DNA of 64,000 nt from Pseudofabraea citricarpa (Eukaryota; Ascomycota; Leotiomycetes; Helotiales; Dermateaceae): NCBI GenBank assembly GCA_029641185.1, contig JAPWGK010000007.1:1302001-1366000 (forward strand). The letters run 5' to 3'. A program made the translations under genes and the position numbers. Every line of letters starts with the position of its first letter. Position 1 is the first letter of the stretch. Below, one piece after another: positions 32,530-43,196 of the stretch. Under the pieces are notes generated by a model that had not been told where the DNA came from, searched no databases, and worked only from the letters and a program-made list of their open reading frames with translations.

Positions 32530-33819
32530 CTATTGAAATTCGGATTGGACAGCAAGCGAATCTAGCAGCTTTGTGATCTCGACCTTCCGGCAATTAAGAC
32601 TCCATACCAATAGCTTGCAGATTGTATTTCTTGCATCTTCCATAGAAGCTTCCTCTGTCGTCACCCATACTTTAAGACGGTTGGTATAGTACCTATACTC
32701 TTGACTATCTTTGATAGGCTCGGCCCAATGTACATTCCAGGTAATTGTAAGATCGAAAACTGTAAACGTAAACGCAACGGAGTACTTATCGGGCTTGAAT
32801 GAGGGATCGCAGAATTTCTGTAGCTTGAGTATGTTTCTGACCATAGCATAACCATCACCGCGACATAAGAGTTCAGCATCCTCGGTATTTGCTGCTTTGT
32901 CCTTTGACTCAACGGCTAGCCATGGGAAGTAAGTGTTCGATTGAATTGGAAGGTGATAATATCTAATCTTGTTGGCCAGCTCGTAGGAAAATGAATTTAA
33001 AGCATATCCGTAAATCAAGTTGGGGAACGGTTTGGGTAGGTTAGGTCTTGTGGCTTTGCCATTGAATGGTAGGCTGTTTCCGAGAAACAGTGGCTTGTAT
33101 ACAACCATTGCTCCGTTCTCGAAGAACCTATCTCTGCTACAAAGAAAGTCATTGGTGAGGGCTGCCCAGAGCAGAGGAAAGAATGAAGCCTCGTTATTGT
33201 GATAGGCGAGTTCCATGGCCACCTCAAGCTGAAATTTCCAGGGTGCAGGATTATTAGACGTAGCTTGATCCTCTAACTCAAGTGGCTTCATACTACTAAT
33301 ATCTGCAAGCGCCAGCTTGACAAACTCGGGAATAGCCGAGGTCATACTCTGCTCAATACGCAATGATTCCTGTAAATCTCTTCGCGTTGCGGCAGACAAG
33401 CTCGGGCCACTTTCCTGTGATCCGCTCAAGGAAGTTACCGAACTAGAGTCCATTGTTGATAATGTAGCGGTATCAGAGTAAATGAACTCTTGATCTGTAC
33501 TGTTGATAGTAGGAACAGGATCCAAATCGGAGGAGTCGCAAGTAGTATCCCGGACCCAAAGCAAAGTCCGATATGTTTTAGATCCGTCTTTGTCAAGCGA
33601 GAAAGAAGGAAGACTTGGATTTTGCTGATTTGTAACCGGGGTAATTGTTCTGGTCGTCAAGCCGTCTTGCGAGAACTGTGAGCCAGAGTTCCTAATAGGT
33701 TGCGGCGAAAGTAAATTTTCGAGACCTTTGTAGCCAGTAGATGTAGCAGAACCGAGTTGTTGATGCGGAACAATTGAACTAGAGCTATCGGAAAGGTTGT
33801 GCTGTGGTCTAGTCTGCAT
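32530..33819 (-). CDS. Uncharacterised fungal protein, possible PD-(D/E)XK-like fold
   Basis: ORF of 429 residues from an ATG at 33819. The N-terminal 150 residues are Ser/Thr/Gln-rich and look disordered. The C-terminal 280 residues look globular. FPWLAVESKDK at about residue 294 holds a hydrophobic strand followed by E-x-K. The next helix contains MVRNILKLQKF, and a further strand pair surrounds TITWNVHWAEP. This resembles the E-x-K half of PD-(D/E)XK nuclease-like domains found in a fungal family of unknown function (DUF7924-like). That assignment is tentative and from memory. The frame stays open upstream of the ATG for more than 100 bases and overlaps another ORF in a second frame, so a spliced 5' extension is possible. 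It lies in a gene-poor stretch. Confidence 0.55.
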   Translation of the reverse strand: MQTRPQHNLSDSSSSIVPHQQLGSATSTGYKGLENLLSPQPIRNSGSQFSQDGLTTRTITPVTNQQNPSLPSFSLDKDGSKTYRTLLWVRDTTCDSSDLDPVPTINSTDQEFIYSDTATLSTMDSSSVTSLSGSQESGPSLSAATRRDLQESLRIEQSMTSAIPEFVKLALADISSMKPLELEDQATSNNPAPWKFQLEVAMELAYHNNEASFFPLLWAALTNDFLCSRDRFFENGAMVVYKPLFLGNSLPFNGKATRPNLPKPFPNLIYGYALNSFSYELANKIRYYHLPIQSNTYFPWLAVESKDKAANTEDAELLCRGDGYAMVRNILKLQKFCDPSFKPDKYSVAFTFTVFDLTITWNVHWAEPIKDSQEYRYYTNRLKVWVTTEEASMEDARNTICKLLVWSLNCRKVEITKLLDSLAVQSEFQ

Positions 33820-33836
33820 CGATTTCTTTACCGGTC

Positions 33837-34340
33837 TTAAGGATTCACTCGTATAAGATTCCGGACGTCGTTTTGGAAGACTGATAGAGTAGAAGGCAGT
33901 GCTTTCGACTTGGCGGATTCGTCTGTAGGCTCTGGCTTGTGGTTGAGCAGATCTTCGCAGGGTGAATTAGTGTTGAGAGGTGAGGCTGGGTTGCTCGCGC
34001 TGCCCTGGGAGCGTTTTAACATAGAAGAGACTGGGATTGCCTCGGCGGTAGGCTCTGTGTTGTTTCCTCCGCGGCTGCGCAGGTCTTCGCAAAGTGAATT
34101 GGTGTTGGGAGGTAAGGTTGGTTTAATTGGGCTGCAATGCGTTGGATTTGCTTTACGATTGCGCTGGTCTTCGCAGAGCGAATTGTTGTTTGAGCCTGCG
34201 GACGCACAGCAGGAGACTTGATTTGACTTGGCGATGAGCTGCGGTGTAAACAGGTCGTATTCGTTTTCAGAAGTTCGCGCGGATGACTGCGACTGTTCTA
34301 ATGCGTTCGACCTACACGCTAGAAGATCTTCGGCTGACAT
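33837..34340 (-). CDS. Repeat-bearing ORF upstream of the DUF-like gene
   Basis: ORF of 167 residues from ATG 34340 to the stop at 33837. It shows four diverged copies of a short unit: AEDLLACRSN at the N-terminus, then SLCEDQRNRKAN, SLCEDLRSRGGN and SPCEDLLNHKPE, separated by Pro/Ser-rich linkers. The DNA under three of them is also repeated (see the repeat at 33941-34205). No known domain is seen. It may be a 5' exon of the ORF at 32530-33819, since its end overlaps the open upstream extension of that frame, or a separate or decayed gene. Confidence 0.35.
   Translation of the reverse strand: MSAEDLLACRSNALEQSQSSARTSENEYDLFTPQLIAKSNQVSCCASAGSNNNSLCEDQRNRKANPTHCSPIKPTLPPNTNSLCEDLRSRGGNNTEPTAEAIPVSSMLKRSQGSASNPASPLNTNSPCEDLLNHKPEPTDESAKSKALPSTLSVFQNDVRNLIRVNP
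33941..34205. repeat. Interspersed direct repeat, three copies of 40-60 bp
   Basis: Copies start at about 33945, 34075 and 34159. Each contains a variant of GATCTTCGCAGGGTGAATTA or GGTCTTCGCAAAGTGAATTG. A fourth, weaker match is at 34322-34335. The repeats lie inside the minus-strand ORF and encode its recurring CEDL unit. Confidence 0.6.
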
Positions 34341-36633
34341 GTGTTTACTTGCTTTGTTTGCTTGCTTTGCATACAGGCATCGTATCTTACACTTCTGACT
34401 CGTTTGTTTCTTTTCCACTTAAAGTTCCTACAACATCATCCGTTCCTTCTCTCTATCAGCTGCTCGCATGTTCGATTTAATCATATAGTTGGGGAACTAG
34501 GTTCGGGGTGTTGGAGTGGTTCACTATAAAGGGGGCCGGATGATTCTCTACCATGGCGCAAGAGTACTTAATCCTGCAATCGAGTCTACTTTTGAGGTGT
34601 CAACAGATCTTTGCTTTAAGAATTAATGATTTTATCCGTTAAGATTTACAAAAAGAGTTTCGAATAAATAATCAACGTATTTCTACGAGTAATTCAAGTA
34701 CGACTGAACAACTAAAACGACCTAGGTATAAATATATACTAGATAGATCCGTATGTTCCACCTCTAGAGCACATAGTATATCTTTTTTCTCGTTCAAATT
34801 AATATTTATATATCGATATAGCGCTTCCTAGTTCGCTTTCTAGTGACTTCAGCCACTCGGTTGGCTTCTGGCACGGCTAACTTTAAGATGGCAGCTTCTT
34901 TGGCACTTTCCTTCTCTGGGCGCTTTATAACACAAGCTCGTTTTACCTCGGTTGTTCCTATTATATCCCAATAGCTTTCTTTTCTGCTACATCGGCTAAT
35001 GTTTGTCTCCGACGCTCGCTTTCATAAATATTTGAACTTGTGGTTATAACTCGTTTAGGAGGTCTACTGTCGGCATGAGTACAGCTGAATCCTTGGTCCT
35101 TGGTCCTTAGCGTTAACGGCTAACTAGATCATTGCCTTATCGGTTTGGCGTGTACTCCGAAAAGTATTAGAGGAGTCAGCCGTATATCTCCTAGACGACG
35201 TCAAACAACAAAGAGCCTGAAACCGTCTAGTCTTTTAAGATACGCACGAGATAATACAAGCCTAAATCTAAGGAAGAAAGCCAGGTGGGAGGTGGTGAGA
35301 AGGTTATTTGGTTATATCTTCTACATTTTATGGCAGTAGGGCAGAAAGTCTTATCATCTCTCAGACGAATACTTGCGAAGACCAAATTGTAACTGTATCA
35401 ATTCTCGATAAATGTAAAACAGCATGTGAGGTACATCAAAAAGGAGAATATATATAGTATAAAAGAGGGTTATACATATCGTTATATCACCTAATTCAAG
35501 TCTGGTGAGACCCAGAAAGACTTTTTGATCCATCTGTGCTTGTTAAGTTACTCTACTAGGCTCCGAATGTCAGAATTACTATTATGCCTCTCTTGTAAAG
35601 AAGTTTTTTGTAACATAAATGCTCCTCAGAACTACTACTTAATTGGAGACACTGAAGTAGTTGAAAAACAGCATAGGGATCGACGTACTTCGACTCACGA
35701 CTACGCACTTATTGTCTAGTAAGCAATCCTTATTATTTGCTTTCCTCCTCTTCTTATTTATACTCCAGAATGACCTACAAATATCTCCACTCGCGGTAGA
35801 GCTTATTCACATCATCTGTCCCGATATCTATGGTTAGACACCTGAACACGTTTCGATCGTCTCATATAAGCATAAAAAAGAACCACGCCATGCACGGGAC
35901 GAAAACCCGAGAACAAATGAAGGCACCAATGAAGAGAGAGAGAAAATGTCGAAAATCATGCTTCAGGTACATCACGCAACCAAGCGAGCAGCCCAGCCAA
36001 TTCTGGAGCGCATTCACACTCATCGTCAACTGGTAGGACGTGCCCGTGCACTCGACTCAGTCCATCTCCCGCCAATCCAGTCCAATCCCAGCGCACATCT
36101 GATCTGCAGCGAAATTTAGAGTTGTTTCGAGTACGGATCATGAATGGACGAAAGAGCCGGCTATCTGGATGATGTGGGTGCGTGTGGTTGTGATTGTGCC
36201 CTCCTCGCCTCGCTCTTCAGACGAGTCTGGTTTGAGCATCAGATCTCCAGACTTAGCCGACGCAAATCGCTTCAGGTGCTCGAGGTCTATCCCGGCATCG
36301 TGGGGTTAATACTGGCTGCGGTCAGGGTCATGGGCGCAGGACTTTTTTTTCTACCACGTTTGAAGAGTCTCGTGGAGGTCTGAATGTAACTATGCTTTGG
36401 TGCTTGCTTACCTACCTAGGTAGATTTTCTTTTGCTATTGCCTCTTAAAAGTTCCTCGGTACCCTCAGCATAGCTGGGTTCCACCAGCCTCGAAACATGT
36501 CAGGTCGTTCTTTTACTTAATCCTATTATCTTACCCAGCTGCGCTGCCAATTCTCTAATACTCACATACATTTTACCTTATTAGTAACTTGAACTCCTGC
36601 ACCTTCCTTCCTTCCTTCCTCCCCATAGCAAAC
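34341..36633. other. AT-rich gene-poor region (2.3 kb)
   Basis: No gene is supported. From about 34600 to 35800 the sequence is AT-rich with many stops in all frames, as in decayed or RIP-affected DNA. At 35091-35109 there is a small tandem CCTTGGTCCTTGGTCCTTA. The last 60 bases (CTTCC repeats) are the promoter of the secreted-protein gene. A perfect 12-bp palindrome CTACCTAGGTAG lies near 36412-36423. Confidence 0.45.
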
Positions 36634-37302
36634 ATGCACCTCCCAATCCTCATCACCGCAACCGCAACACTAGCAGCAATCTTCGCCAGCGCCTTACCAA
36701 CCGAGCAAAGCCAGACTATCCAACGACGAGCGCCTGTCTTCCAAGCGACAACGTACAACGCGCTATCCATCAGCGGCGGAGTAGCAGGGAGCGCCGAGAA
36801 AGAAGCCATCGCTCGACTGTCCGCCATCAACAGCACCAGCCTAGCCAGCGTCGACGCAGCCGACATCACTTTCCTGAATAACGTGAACCGCGTCTGCAAC
36901 GATGCCGAGAAGCAGGTGTTCAACGCGGCGGTGTCCGACAACTCCACGAGCCAAGAAGCGCGCGATGCGGCACAGGTATGTTTTTGCCCGTCACCCGTCA
37001 CAGTACATTATCACAACGCGACAGTCTATTCTAAACCGTGGATGACTGACGATGAACAGCGCGGCAAGATCAAGAACAAAGTCCTCAAGCTCATGGCGAC
37101 CAAGCTGAAACTGGAAGCCCAAGCGGCGCAGGGCCAGAACGTCACGCAGAAGCAGACGGAGGAGAACGCTAAGCTCGCGAAGAATATCCAGCTGGATGCT
37201 GCGGCTGCGGGCCTTCCTTCGACGGCTCTGATGCTTGATGCCGTTGTGGACTCGACTAAGCTACCGCCGCGGAATGGGACGGCGGGGGCAGATGCAGAGT
37301 GA
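36634..37302 (+). CDS. Small secreted protein, function unknown
   Basis: Two exons, 36634-36975 and 37060-37302, giving 194 residues. The first 22 residues form a signal peptide with a likely cleavage after FASALP or slightly later, followed by QRR, a possible Kex2 site. The mature protein is rich in Ala, Asn, Lys and Glu with few cysteines. C-terminally it is predicted helical (KIKNKVLKLMATKLKLEAQ), a layout seen in a family of fungal secreted proteins of unknown role. The 84-bp intron has a GTATGT donor and a CTGAC branch point, but its length is a multiple of three and it has no stop in frame. Retention would therefore add 28 residues without breaking the protein. Confidence 0.75.
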   Translation: MHLPILITATATLAAIFASALPTEQSQTIQRRAPVFQATTYNALSISGGVAGSAEKEAIARLSAINSTSLASVDAADITFLNNVNRVCNDAEKQVFNAAVSDNSTSQEARDAAQVCFCPSPVTVHYHNATVYSKPWMTDDEQRGKIKNKVLKLMATKLKLEAQAAQGQNVTQKQTEENAKLAKNIQLDAAAAGLPSTALMLDAVVDSTKLPPRNGTAGADAE

Positions 37303-37776
37303 TTTGTTAGGCGTTGTATATATATACTTTTGAGCAGAATAAAGATGATGTGTTTGGCGATTTATGTGAGCAGAGCGGTCTTGATGTTTTGTTATTCTAT
37401 TCTGCATGCGTTGAAACGGAATGGAAAATGGAGTGCTTGGCGATCTATAAGAGCTGAGTAGGTAATCTAGAGATTTTGCAATTCTACTTTCGGAACCCAT
37501 AGCGTTACATAGTCAAAGTTACAAAGATACCTCTTCAAGTGGGGACTTTCTCTCACTTGTAAGATAATGTCATGTGCACAAATACCATGCTTAACTTCAT
37601 CTCTATCAATCAGCTCGCCTACCTACCTACCCATCCACCCATTATAACATCACAGACGAAATAACCAACTAGATTAGATATCTACGAGAAGCATCAACCC
37701 ACCAAACGCACAAAAGACAGATCACAAATAAGCATACACAATCCTCATCCTCGCGTCACGCAGCCAAGAGCTACAT
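37303..37776. other. Convergent intergenic region
   Basis: 474 bases between two convergent stops, with a CTACCTACCTACCC stretch near 37618-37632. No gene. Confidence 0.4.
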
Positions 37777-39814
37777 CTAAACGCCCATCCCCCACCTGGG
37801 TGCATTAAGTATAATGCCCATCAAGCAACCACTGATGATGCCCGTGGTAGGAAGCGTGATGATCCAGCCGCCATAGATCCACAGCACCATGCGCCAGTTG
37901 ATGCTCTTGACGGTGCCGGTGCAGAGGCCGACGCCGACGGTAGCGCCGACGATGCACTGCGTCGTCGAGACGGGCAGGGCGAGGCGCGTGGCCATGACGA
38001 CCGTGATGGCACTGCCGAGCTCCATCGAGAACCCCCGCGATGGCGAGTGCAGCGTCAGCCGGTTGCCCAGGTTGCGCATGATGTTGTAGCCGTACGTCCA
38101 TAGCCCGATGACGAGGGCTCCGGCGCCGTAGCAGCTGGTTGCGTGTTAGCTTCCGTGCTTCTGTATTTCTGTCGTTGGGAGATGCGTGAATTGGAGACTT
38201 ACAGAACCCAGACTGGGACGGGGGATTTGGAAGACAGCTCGCCGCTGTTCCAGATGAGGTAGACGGCCGCAAGAGGTCCAACGGCACTGGGGACTTGTTA
38301 GCGAAGAACAGTATCCGGAATCGACGGGACATACTTAGAGACGTCGTTGGCGCCGTGTGCGAACGAGGCGGTTGAAGCAGTAAGAACTTGGAGGAAGGAG
38401 TAGGTATGTTCGGCCTTGTTGTCATAGTGAGTAGCCTGAGCGTGCATCTTCTCCAAGTCACCGGTAAGAATCGACGATTTCTTTTGCTCGGCTACGACGT
38501 CAACCTCCACACCGTGGAAGAAGATCTTTTTCGCGAGCGGGAGGAGGTTACCGGGTCGGTACCAGGGACCGGTGATGACTGGTGCAGCTGCAATATCTGC
38601 ATTGGCGCCAGGCGCTGGCAAACCGTCGGCGGATCCACGATCTGAAGCACTCGGCGTGATGGCATCTTTCTCGTTATGCTCAATGTCATGTGCTGGCACG
38701 GGGTGAGTGACACTGGATCCCTCAGCCTCAAGCTCCTCCTTGGTCTTGTGTCCACGGTAGTAATTCTGCACGACTTCGGCACCACTGGTGTTGGGAGGGA
38801 CCTCACCACGTCGCAAGAGCAGAGGCCCTTGGAAGATGTCCCACCACCTCACCTGCCAATCGTCGAGTACAAGTTTGCGATAGAGATATGGCAGGAGGAA
38901 GGTGGCCGATACAAGTCCACATCCAATGGCTGTTCCGACTATGACACCCACGTACTCGCCTGGTCCCCATTTCTTGACGTCCGAGGAAGCAGAGGCAGCA
39001 CCCTTCCAGACGATAAGCACTAAATTAATGTTAGAGAATATTCTGTGCATCGGTCTAGGACGGCACATACTGGTTAACAATCCCGTAGTGAACGCGAAGT
39101 AAATAGGAATACTGATCAGAGCAGCCCGTACTGGGTTTTTCCTCTTCATGACACCGTATTCGGTGATTAGGAAGATAATAGATGCGAAACAGCCTGAAAG
39201 TCCCGGAGCAATAACCCAGGCGGCGAAGACCTGGGATACACCTTTCCATCCCCAGTTAACGCCATCTGCCCCGAGTGACGCGATACCCACACCGATGACA
39301 CCACCAATAATACTGTGGCTATAAGTTTGTTAGTGAGAGGCAACTTCATCTTATAGACCCAGCTTACGTTGTCGAGACTGGCAAACCAATCCTAGTTGCA
39401 AGTGTCAAATAACACGAGGATGCCACCAACGCACAAGTCATACCCAACATCAACACAGCTGGTTCTTGTTCGAAAGCTGCTGTACTGAGGATTTTGCTTC
39501 GGATCGTGTCGGCAACTCGAGCACTGAGCGAACCATTAGCCGATGCAAAGCTAACAAGCATAAGTTCAGACGCACCCTACACCAACCGCACCACCGAATT
39601 CCATAACAGAGGCGATCATCATGGCTTGCTTCAAGGTCAGAGATCTCGAAGATACCGAAGTTGCGAAGGAATTGGCAACGTCATTTGCCCCTATTGCTTT
39701 TTAGCACGCCTATTCTCCGTCTTGAACCCAAATTGCCGTACCGATATTCCAGGCATCGAGGAAAGCAAACATCATTGCAATAGCAAAGATGTAATCGAAT
39801 TGATGGAGCGCCAT
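37777..39814 (-). CDS. Na+/phosphate symporter, PiT family (Pho89/PHO-4-like)
   Basis: Seven exons on the minus strand: 39742-39814, 39576-39690, 39368-39523, 39071-39318, 38335-39019, 38203-38286 and 37777-38134, giving 572 residues. It is a plasma-membrane sodium-dependent phosphate importer. The two inverted PiT signatures are seen: [20 protein letters not shown] with GLPVSTTHSIIGG in the N-terminal half, and [16 protein letters not shown] with [17 protein letters not shown] in the C-terminal half. A long hydrophilic central loop lies at about residues 250-360. The conserved GANDVAN motif is split by the first intron. Length and layout match Neurospora PHO-4 and yeast Pho89. Upstream CACGTG sites suggest control by the phosphate-starvation regulator. 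Confidence 0.93.
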
Positions 39815-40858
39815 CTTGAAAATTGGTCTTCAGGTAAAATGCACAGTTGCAGGTTTCTGTGGTCGGTACAGATCGGCTGCAGTGGCCAGGACCTCCAGTT
39901 ATACTTATACCAGATGGCAACATCATTTCAGGCGACAGGCGAGACATCTTTCGATTGTTCTACGCACCCGGAGAAGGATTTTCTGTCCAATGGCATAGGA
40001 AACTGGGTATCGTGCAGCATGTCCCACCGAGACGTATAACTTGGCTTCCGCTTCAGTGAAGATTCATGTCATCAATCTTCCTGCAAGGCAGCCTCAGGGT
40101 CTTGGGAGCCTTGGATGCTCGCCTTCGAGGTCTTGGGACTGCTCCCATCTCAGGTGATTCTCCGTCCGGTTGGCCATGTCAACTCTTGGTATAAGTCCAG
40201 AGAGGTGATACTTGTAGCGACGAACGTCAAGCCCAAGCTTGCCAAGGGCAAGGCCTGGTACCCGAGGACAATAAGCATCGCTACACGTGGAGGAAGCACT
40301 GGCTCTCATTGGATCCTGTCGACGTCGCCCTTCCCGAGCCTTCGACATGTATGAGAATCGCTGGGAGCAATCAATACTGGAAACACGCGACAGCTCAAGA
40401 GCTCTGCCAACTTTGCGAGTCTCGATGCTCGAATGACATTTCACGTGAATCTCTAACAATACGGGACACACTGCGAGCACGCACGCCCACGCAAGGACCC
40501 ATACCATTGGCTGTCGCTTGTGTGGAAATTGTGTAAAGAGATACAAATCCAGGTCGCTAAGAGGCTAGATGCCCAATACATAGCTCGTAGTAGGAGATGA
40601 ACGACTTCGCTCGCTCCCGGAACTCAAACCCCAGCTATTTTTCGGAACACGGCATCCTATGCACGCCACAAAGTCAATTGCTGCGTTTCCGGGCTTGTGG
40701 AAGCTGTAGTTACTTCTTACCCTAAGCCCTACGACATTCCACCTTCCAAATGCAACACGCAGGCTGCGTGCCTGTGGCTGATGGTCACTTGCAAACCAAA
40801 CACCAGGGATGGCCGCGAGGTTGCAGTATTTTTTTATTAGATATCAAATATATCGACC
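39815..40858. promoter_or_regulatory. Phosphate symporter promoter with two CACGTG sites
   Basis: CACGTG, the core site of the phosphate-starvation bHLH regulators (Pho4 in yeast, NUC-1 in Neurospora), occurs at 40284-40289 and 40442-40447. That is about 470 and 630 bp upstream of the symporter ATG. The far end is the 3' flank of the Pex14 gene. ORFs in the region look like chance. Confidence 0.5.
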
Positions 40859-42062
40859 TTATCGTACACCTCTCGCACCACCAGGGAAGCTCCTCGTGCT
40901 CAGCAAGACTCCCTTGACCCCGCGGATCTGTTGCTTGACTCGACCAATTTCATCATCTTTCTCCGCAGATCCAGAATTATATCCTCCAATGCCGTAGGTG
41001 TATGTCGGGGTCGAGTATGCCAACTCCTCCAAGTACTCTTTCAGTATGCCTATCGTCGCAGATAGGTCTGAATTCTCTTGCTCCTCACTGATGCTGTGCT
41101 CAACCAAGTCGGTACAACCGCTCTTTAATTTTTGCAGCGCAGTAACCTGTGTAGCTAGCACGGTGGGTTTTGGGGACGTCGGCCGGGAAGGAGATGGAGT
41201 ATTTTGTAGTGATGTTTGCACACCAATGTCGCGATGGAACATTTCCGTCGGGTCCTCATCGCTATCCTCTGCGTCGTCACGAGTGATAGACTTCGACATG
41301 GTGCTGGGCACCTCCGAGACAGTTTCTTCGAGTTTCTCAACCAACTTTTGTAGATTGTCTTTGGCTGTTTCGGCGAGGGACAGGCGGGACGTGGTCAAGG
41401 AAGCAATCATCGGCTGAACTAGATACTCGTTGGTCCCATATAATAGCGCAGATAACCCGCCGAAGAGATAGAGCGTCGTCAAGAGCCGCTGTTTTGTGAT
41501 GAGAGGAGGTGGAGAGGGTGATGTGGTAAGGAATTCGGGGTAGGTTATTATGGGTGGTGTATCTCGGACTTGTTGTATGACCGGACGTGGTTGTTGAGGT
41601 GCTGATTGGGGAGTTGGCTGAGGGATTAAAGGCTTCTGTGCAGCTTCTAAGGTCTAGATGACATTTAACAATTGATGCAGGAATACTAAGATGTGAAGCA
41701 AGTCCAAGATACGAAGAGGAGGGCGGACATACTGGAGGGGATATCGCAGTCGCATCTGGATTCCGGGTGACGCCTAATAATGTCTGAATTTCATCACTCT
41801 CTAGACCCTTGCTCTCAAGGAAAGCTATCTTCTTGTCTGTCGATGCATCGCGCACCTCGTCTTCCTCAAGGAACTTCTTTGCCTGGTCGATTATTGTCGC
41901 GCGACTTGGTTCTGGTGGCTGGGGGGCAGTGGGATCTTGTGCAGCTGATTGTTCATCTTCTTTTTTTGAATCGGGTGCTGGATCGGAAGACGCGGTTGGT
42001 TTCTCTGTGGTCTTGAGCTGCCATGCGGGAACACCGGGCTTCTTTTCGTCGGAATCACTCAT
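40859..42062 (-). CDS. PEX14: Peroxin 14 (peroxisomal import docking protein)
   Basis: Two exons on the minus strand, 41733-42062 and 40859-41653, giving 374 residues. Residues 52-97 (SRATIIDQAKKFLEEDEV, KKIAFLESKGL, EIQTLLG) form the three-helix Pex14 N-terminal domain that binds the Pex5 receptor. A Pro/Gln-rich linker follows, then one hydrophobic segment (TLYLFGGLSALLYGTNEYLV) that would anchor it in the peroxisomal membrane, and a coiled coil with a charged tail. The layout also fits the related Pex14/17 (Pex33) docking subunit of filamentous fungi, which I cannot exclude. The 79-bp intron (GTATGT...CTAG) separates the N-domain from the rest. Confidence 0.85.
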
Positions 42063-42474
42063 TGTGAGAGGTTGTTATCGACAGCAGGTGCGAGAGGCGT
42101 CGAAGACGGGAGAAGGCTGAATGTTGTGTTGTGATGGAGCCTCGGCCCAGCTTCTTCCCCATACTTGGTTACATAAGCAGTGTTCGATCATCAGAAAAGC
42201 AAACAGGGTCACGTGGCAGAACAGCCTAGCAGAGACACCAAAGTGCCATCCTCAACTTCATAGCAAGTCACTTATTGAACTCCTCCTCCTCTTCTTCTTC
42301 CTCCTCCATCTCCTCCTCCTTCTCTATATTGACCCGTCACTGCTCCCATCCACCTTGGCATATATCCCGTATCCCGTGTTCTGGCACCAGATCCCCAATT
42401 GGCCGTGCCACATTGCTTGCATCCTCATCACACGTCCGACGTGCGCGTAAGCGTCACATTATACGACAGACACC
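42063..42474. promoter_or_regulatory. Upstream region of PEX14
   Basis: 412 bases upstream of Pex14 and of the possible exon at 42475. A pyrimidine-rich run (CTCCTCCTCTTCTTCTTCCT and neighbours) lies at about 42280-42325. Confidence 0.4.
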
Positions 42475-42614
42475 ATGTCCGCCAGAGCTGGCCGGCCCGC
42501 TAAACGCATGAGGAGACTCAGTACGGACTCGGAGGGCGTCAATGACGAAGACGATTGGGCTCAGCAGCCTTCAAAGGCATCGCAAGCCACCACAACATCA
42601 TCATCCAAGAGCGA
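42475..42614 (+). CDS. Possible 5' coding exon of unknown or INO80-subunit gene
   Basis: ATG 42475 opens 46 codons of basic then acidic and Ser/Thr-rich sequence (MSARAGRPAKRMRRLS, DEDDW). They run into a strong donor GCGA|GTAAGT at 42614/42615. The frame can join the Ies2-like ORF at 43197 through an acceptor at 43120 (GTAG|TCGC), but that intron would be about 506 bp, long for this genome, and would add an odd His/Leu-rich stretch. It may instead belong to a separate small gene or an alternative transcript. No known domain. Confidence 0.3.
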
Positions 42615-43196
42615 GTAAGTCTTGAACCATTTCCCATTGTGAATCTGTGAATGGCTCAATCTGGCGTGGCGCATGCGTTTTTGCCTCCAGTGCCTAGCAA
42701 CTTCATCTTCCTTGTCGCAGCAACAAATGACAGATCAGCCATTGCTGGTTGTGTTGTGCTGTATGGAGTTGGCAAGTTCCGGTGACACAGCAACGACAAG
42801 GCTGAAGGCGAAGCTGAAGCTGGGGTTGGAGGCGGCTGTTGCACCAATCCGCCCCTCCAGATGCGTTTGTTGGATGATAACGAGGGATGAATGAGCGATG
42901 AGCGACGAGGCATGAGCGGGAGCCCGCATTTGAGTTTGCTCGCCTTTATCGCCGCCGTGTTTGTTCAGCCAGCGGAGTGTTTTCGATAAGGGCAGTATCC
43001 CGAGACCAGAGCCTGGGCATCTTGACTTCTGTCCCGCCCGCTCCTGACTATTCTCCAAATCCTCTCCTCATCTTGCACCAACACACTATCTGCACCACCC
43101 AAAATCCCGGCGTCTCGTAGTCGCGACCACCGCCCGCCAGGATTCCTCCTATCTTTGCTCCTCCCACATCACCGCCATCATCAATCATCAATCATC
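42615..43196. other. Upstream region of the Ies2-like gene
   Basis: 582 bases with CT-rich and (ATC)n-like segments just before the ATG at 43197, as in a promoter and 5' leader. Shadow ORFs on both strands have no family features. Confidence 0.4.

Noticed and set aside
36412..36423. Perfect palindrome CTACCTAGGTAG as an operator
   Set aside because: CTACCTA/TAGGTAG words recur in several intergenic regions here (for example 6786 and 37618), so it looks like common low-complexity background.
40094..40546. 150-codon minus-strand ORF upstream of the phosphate symporter
   Set aside because: Composition looks random, no motif or signal, and it overlaps the region with the CACGTG sites. A chance ORF is more likely.
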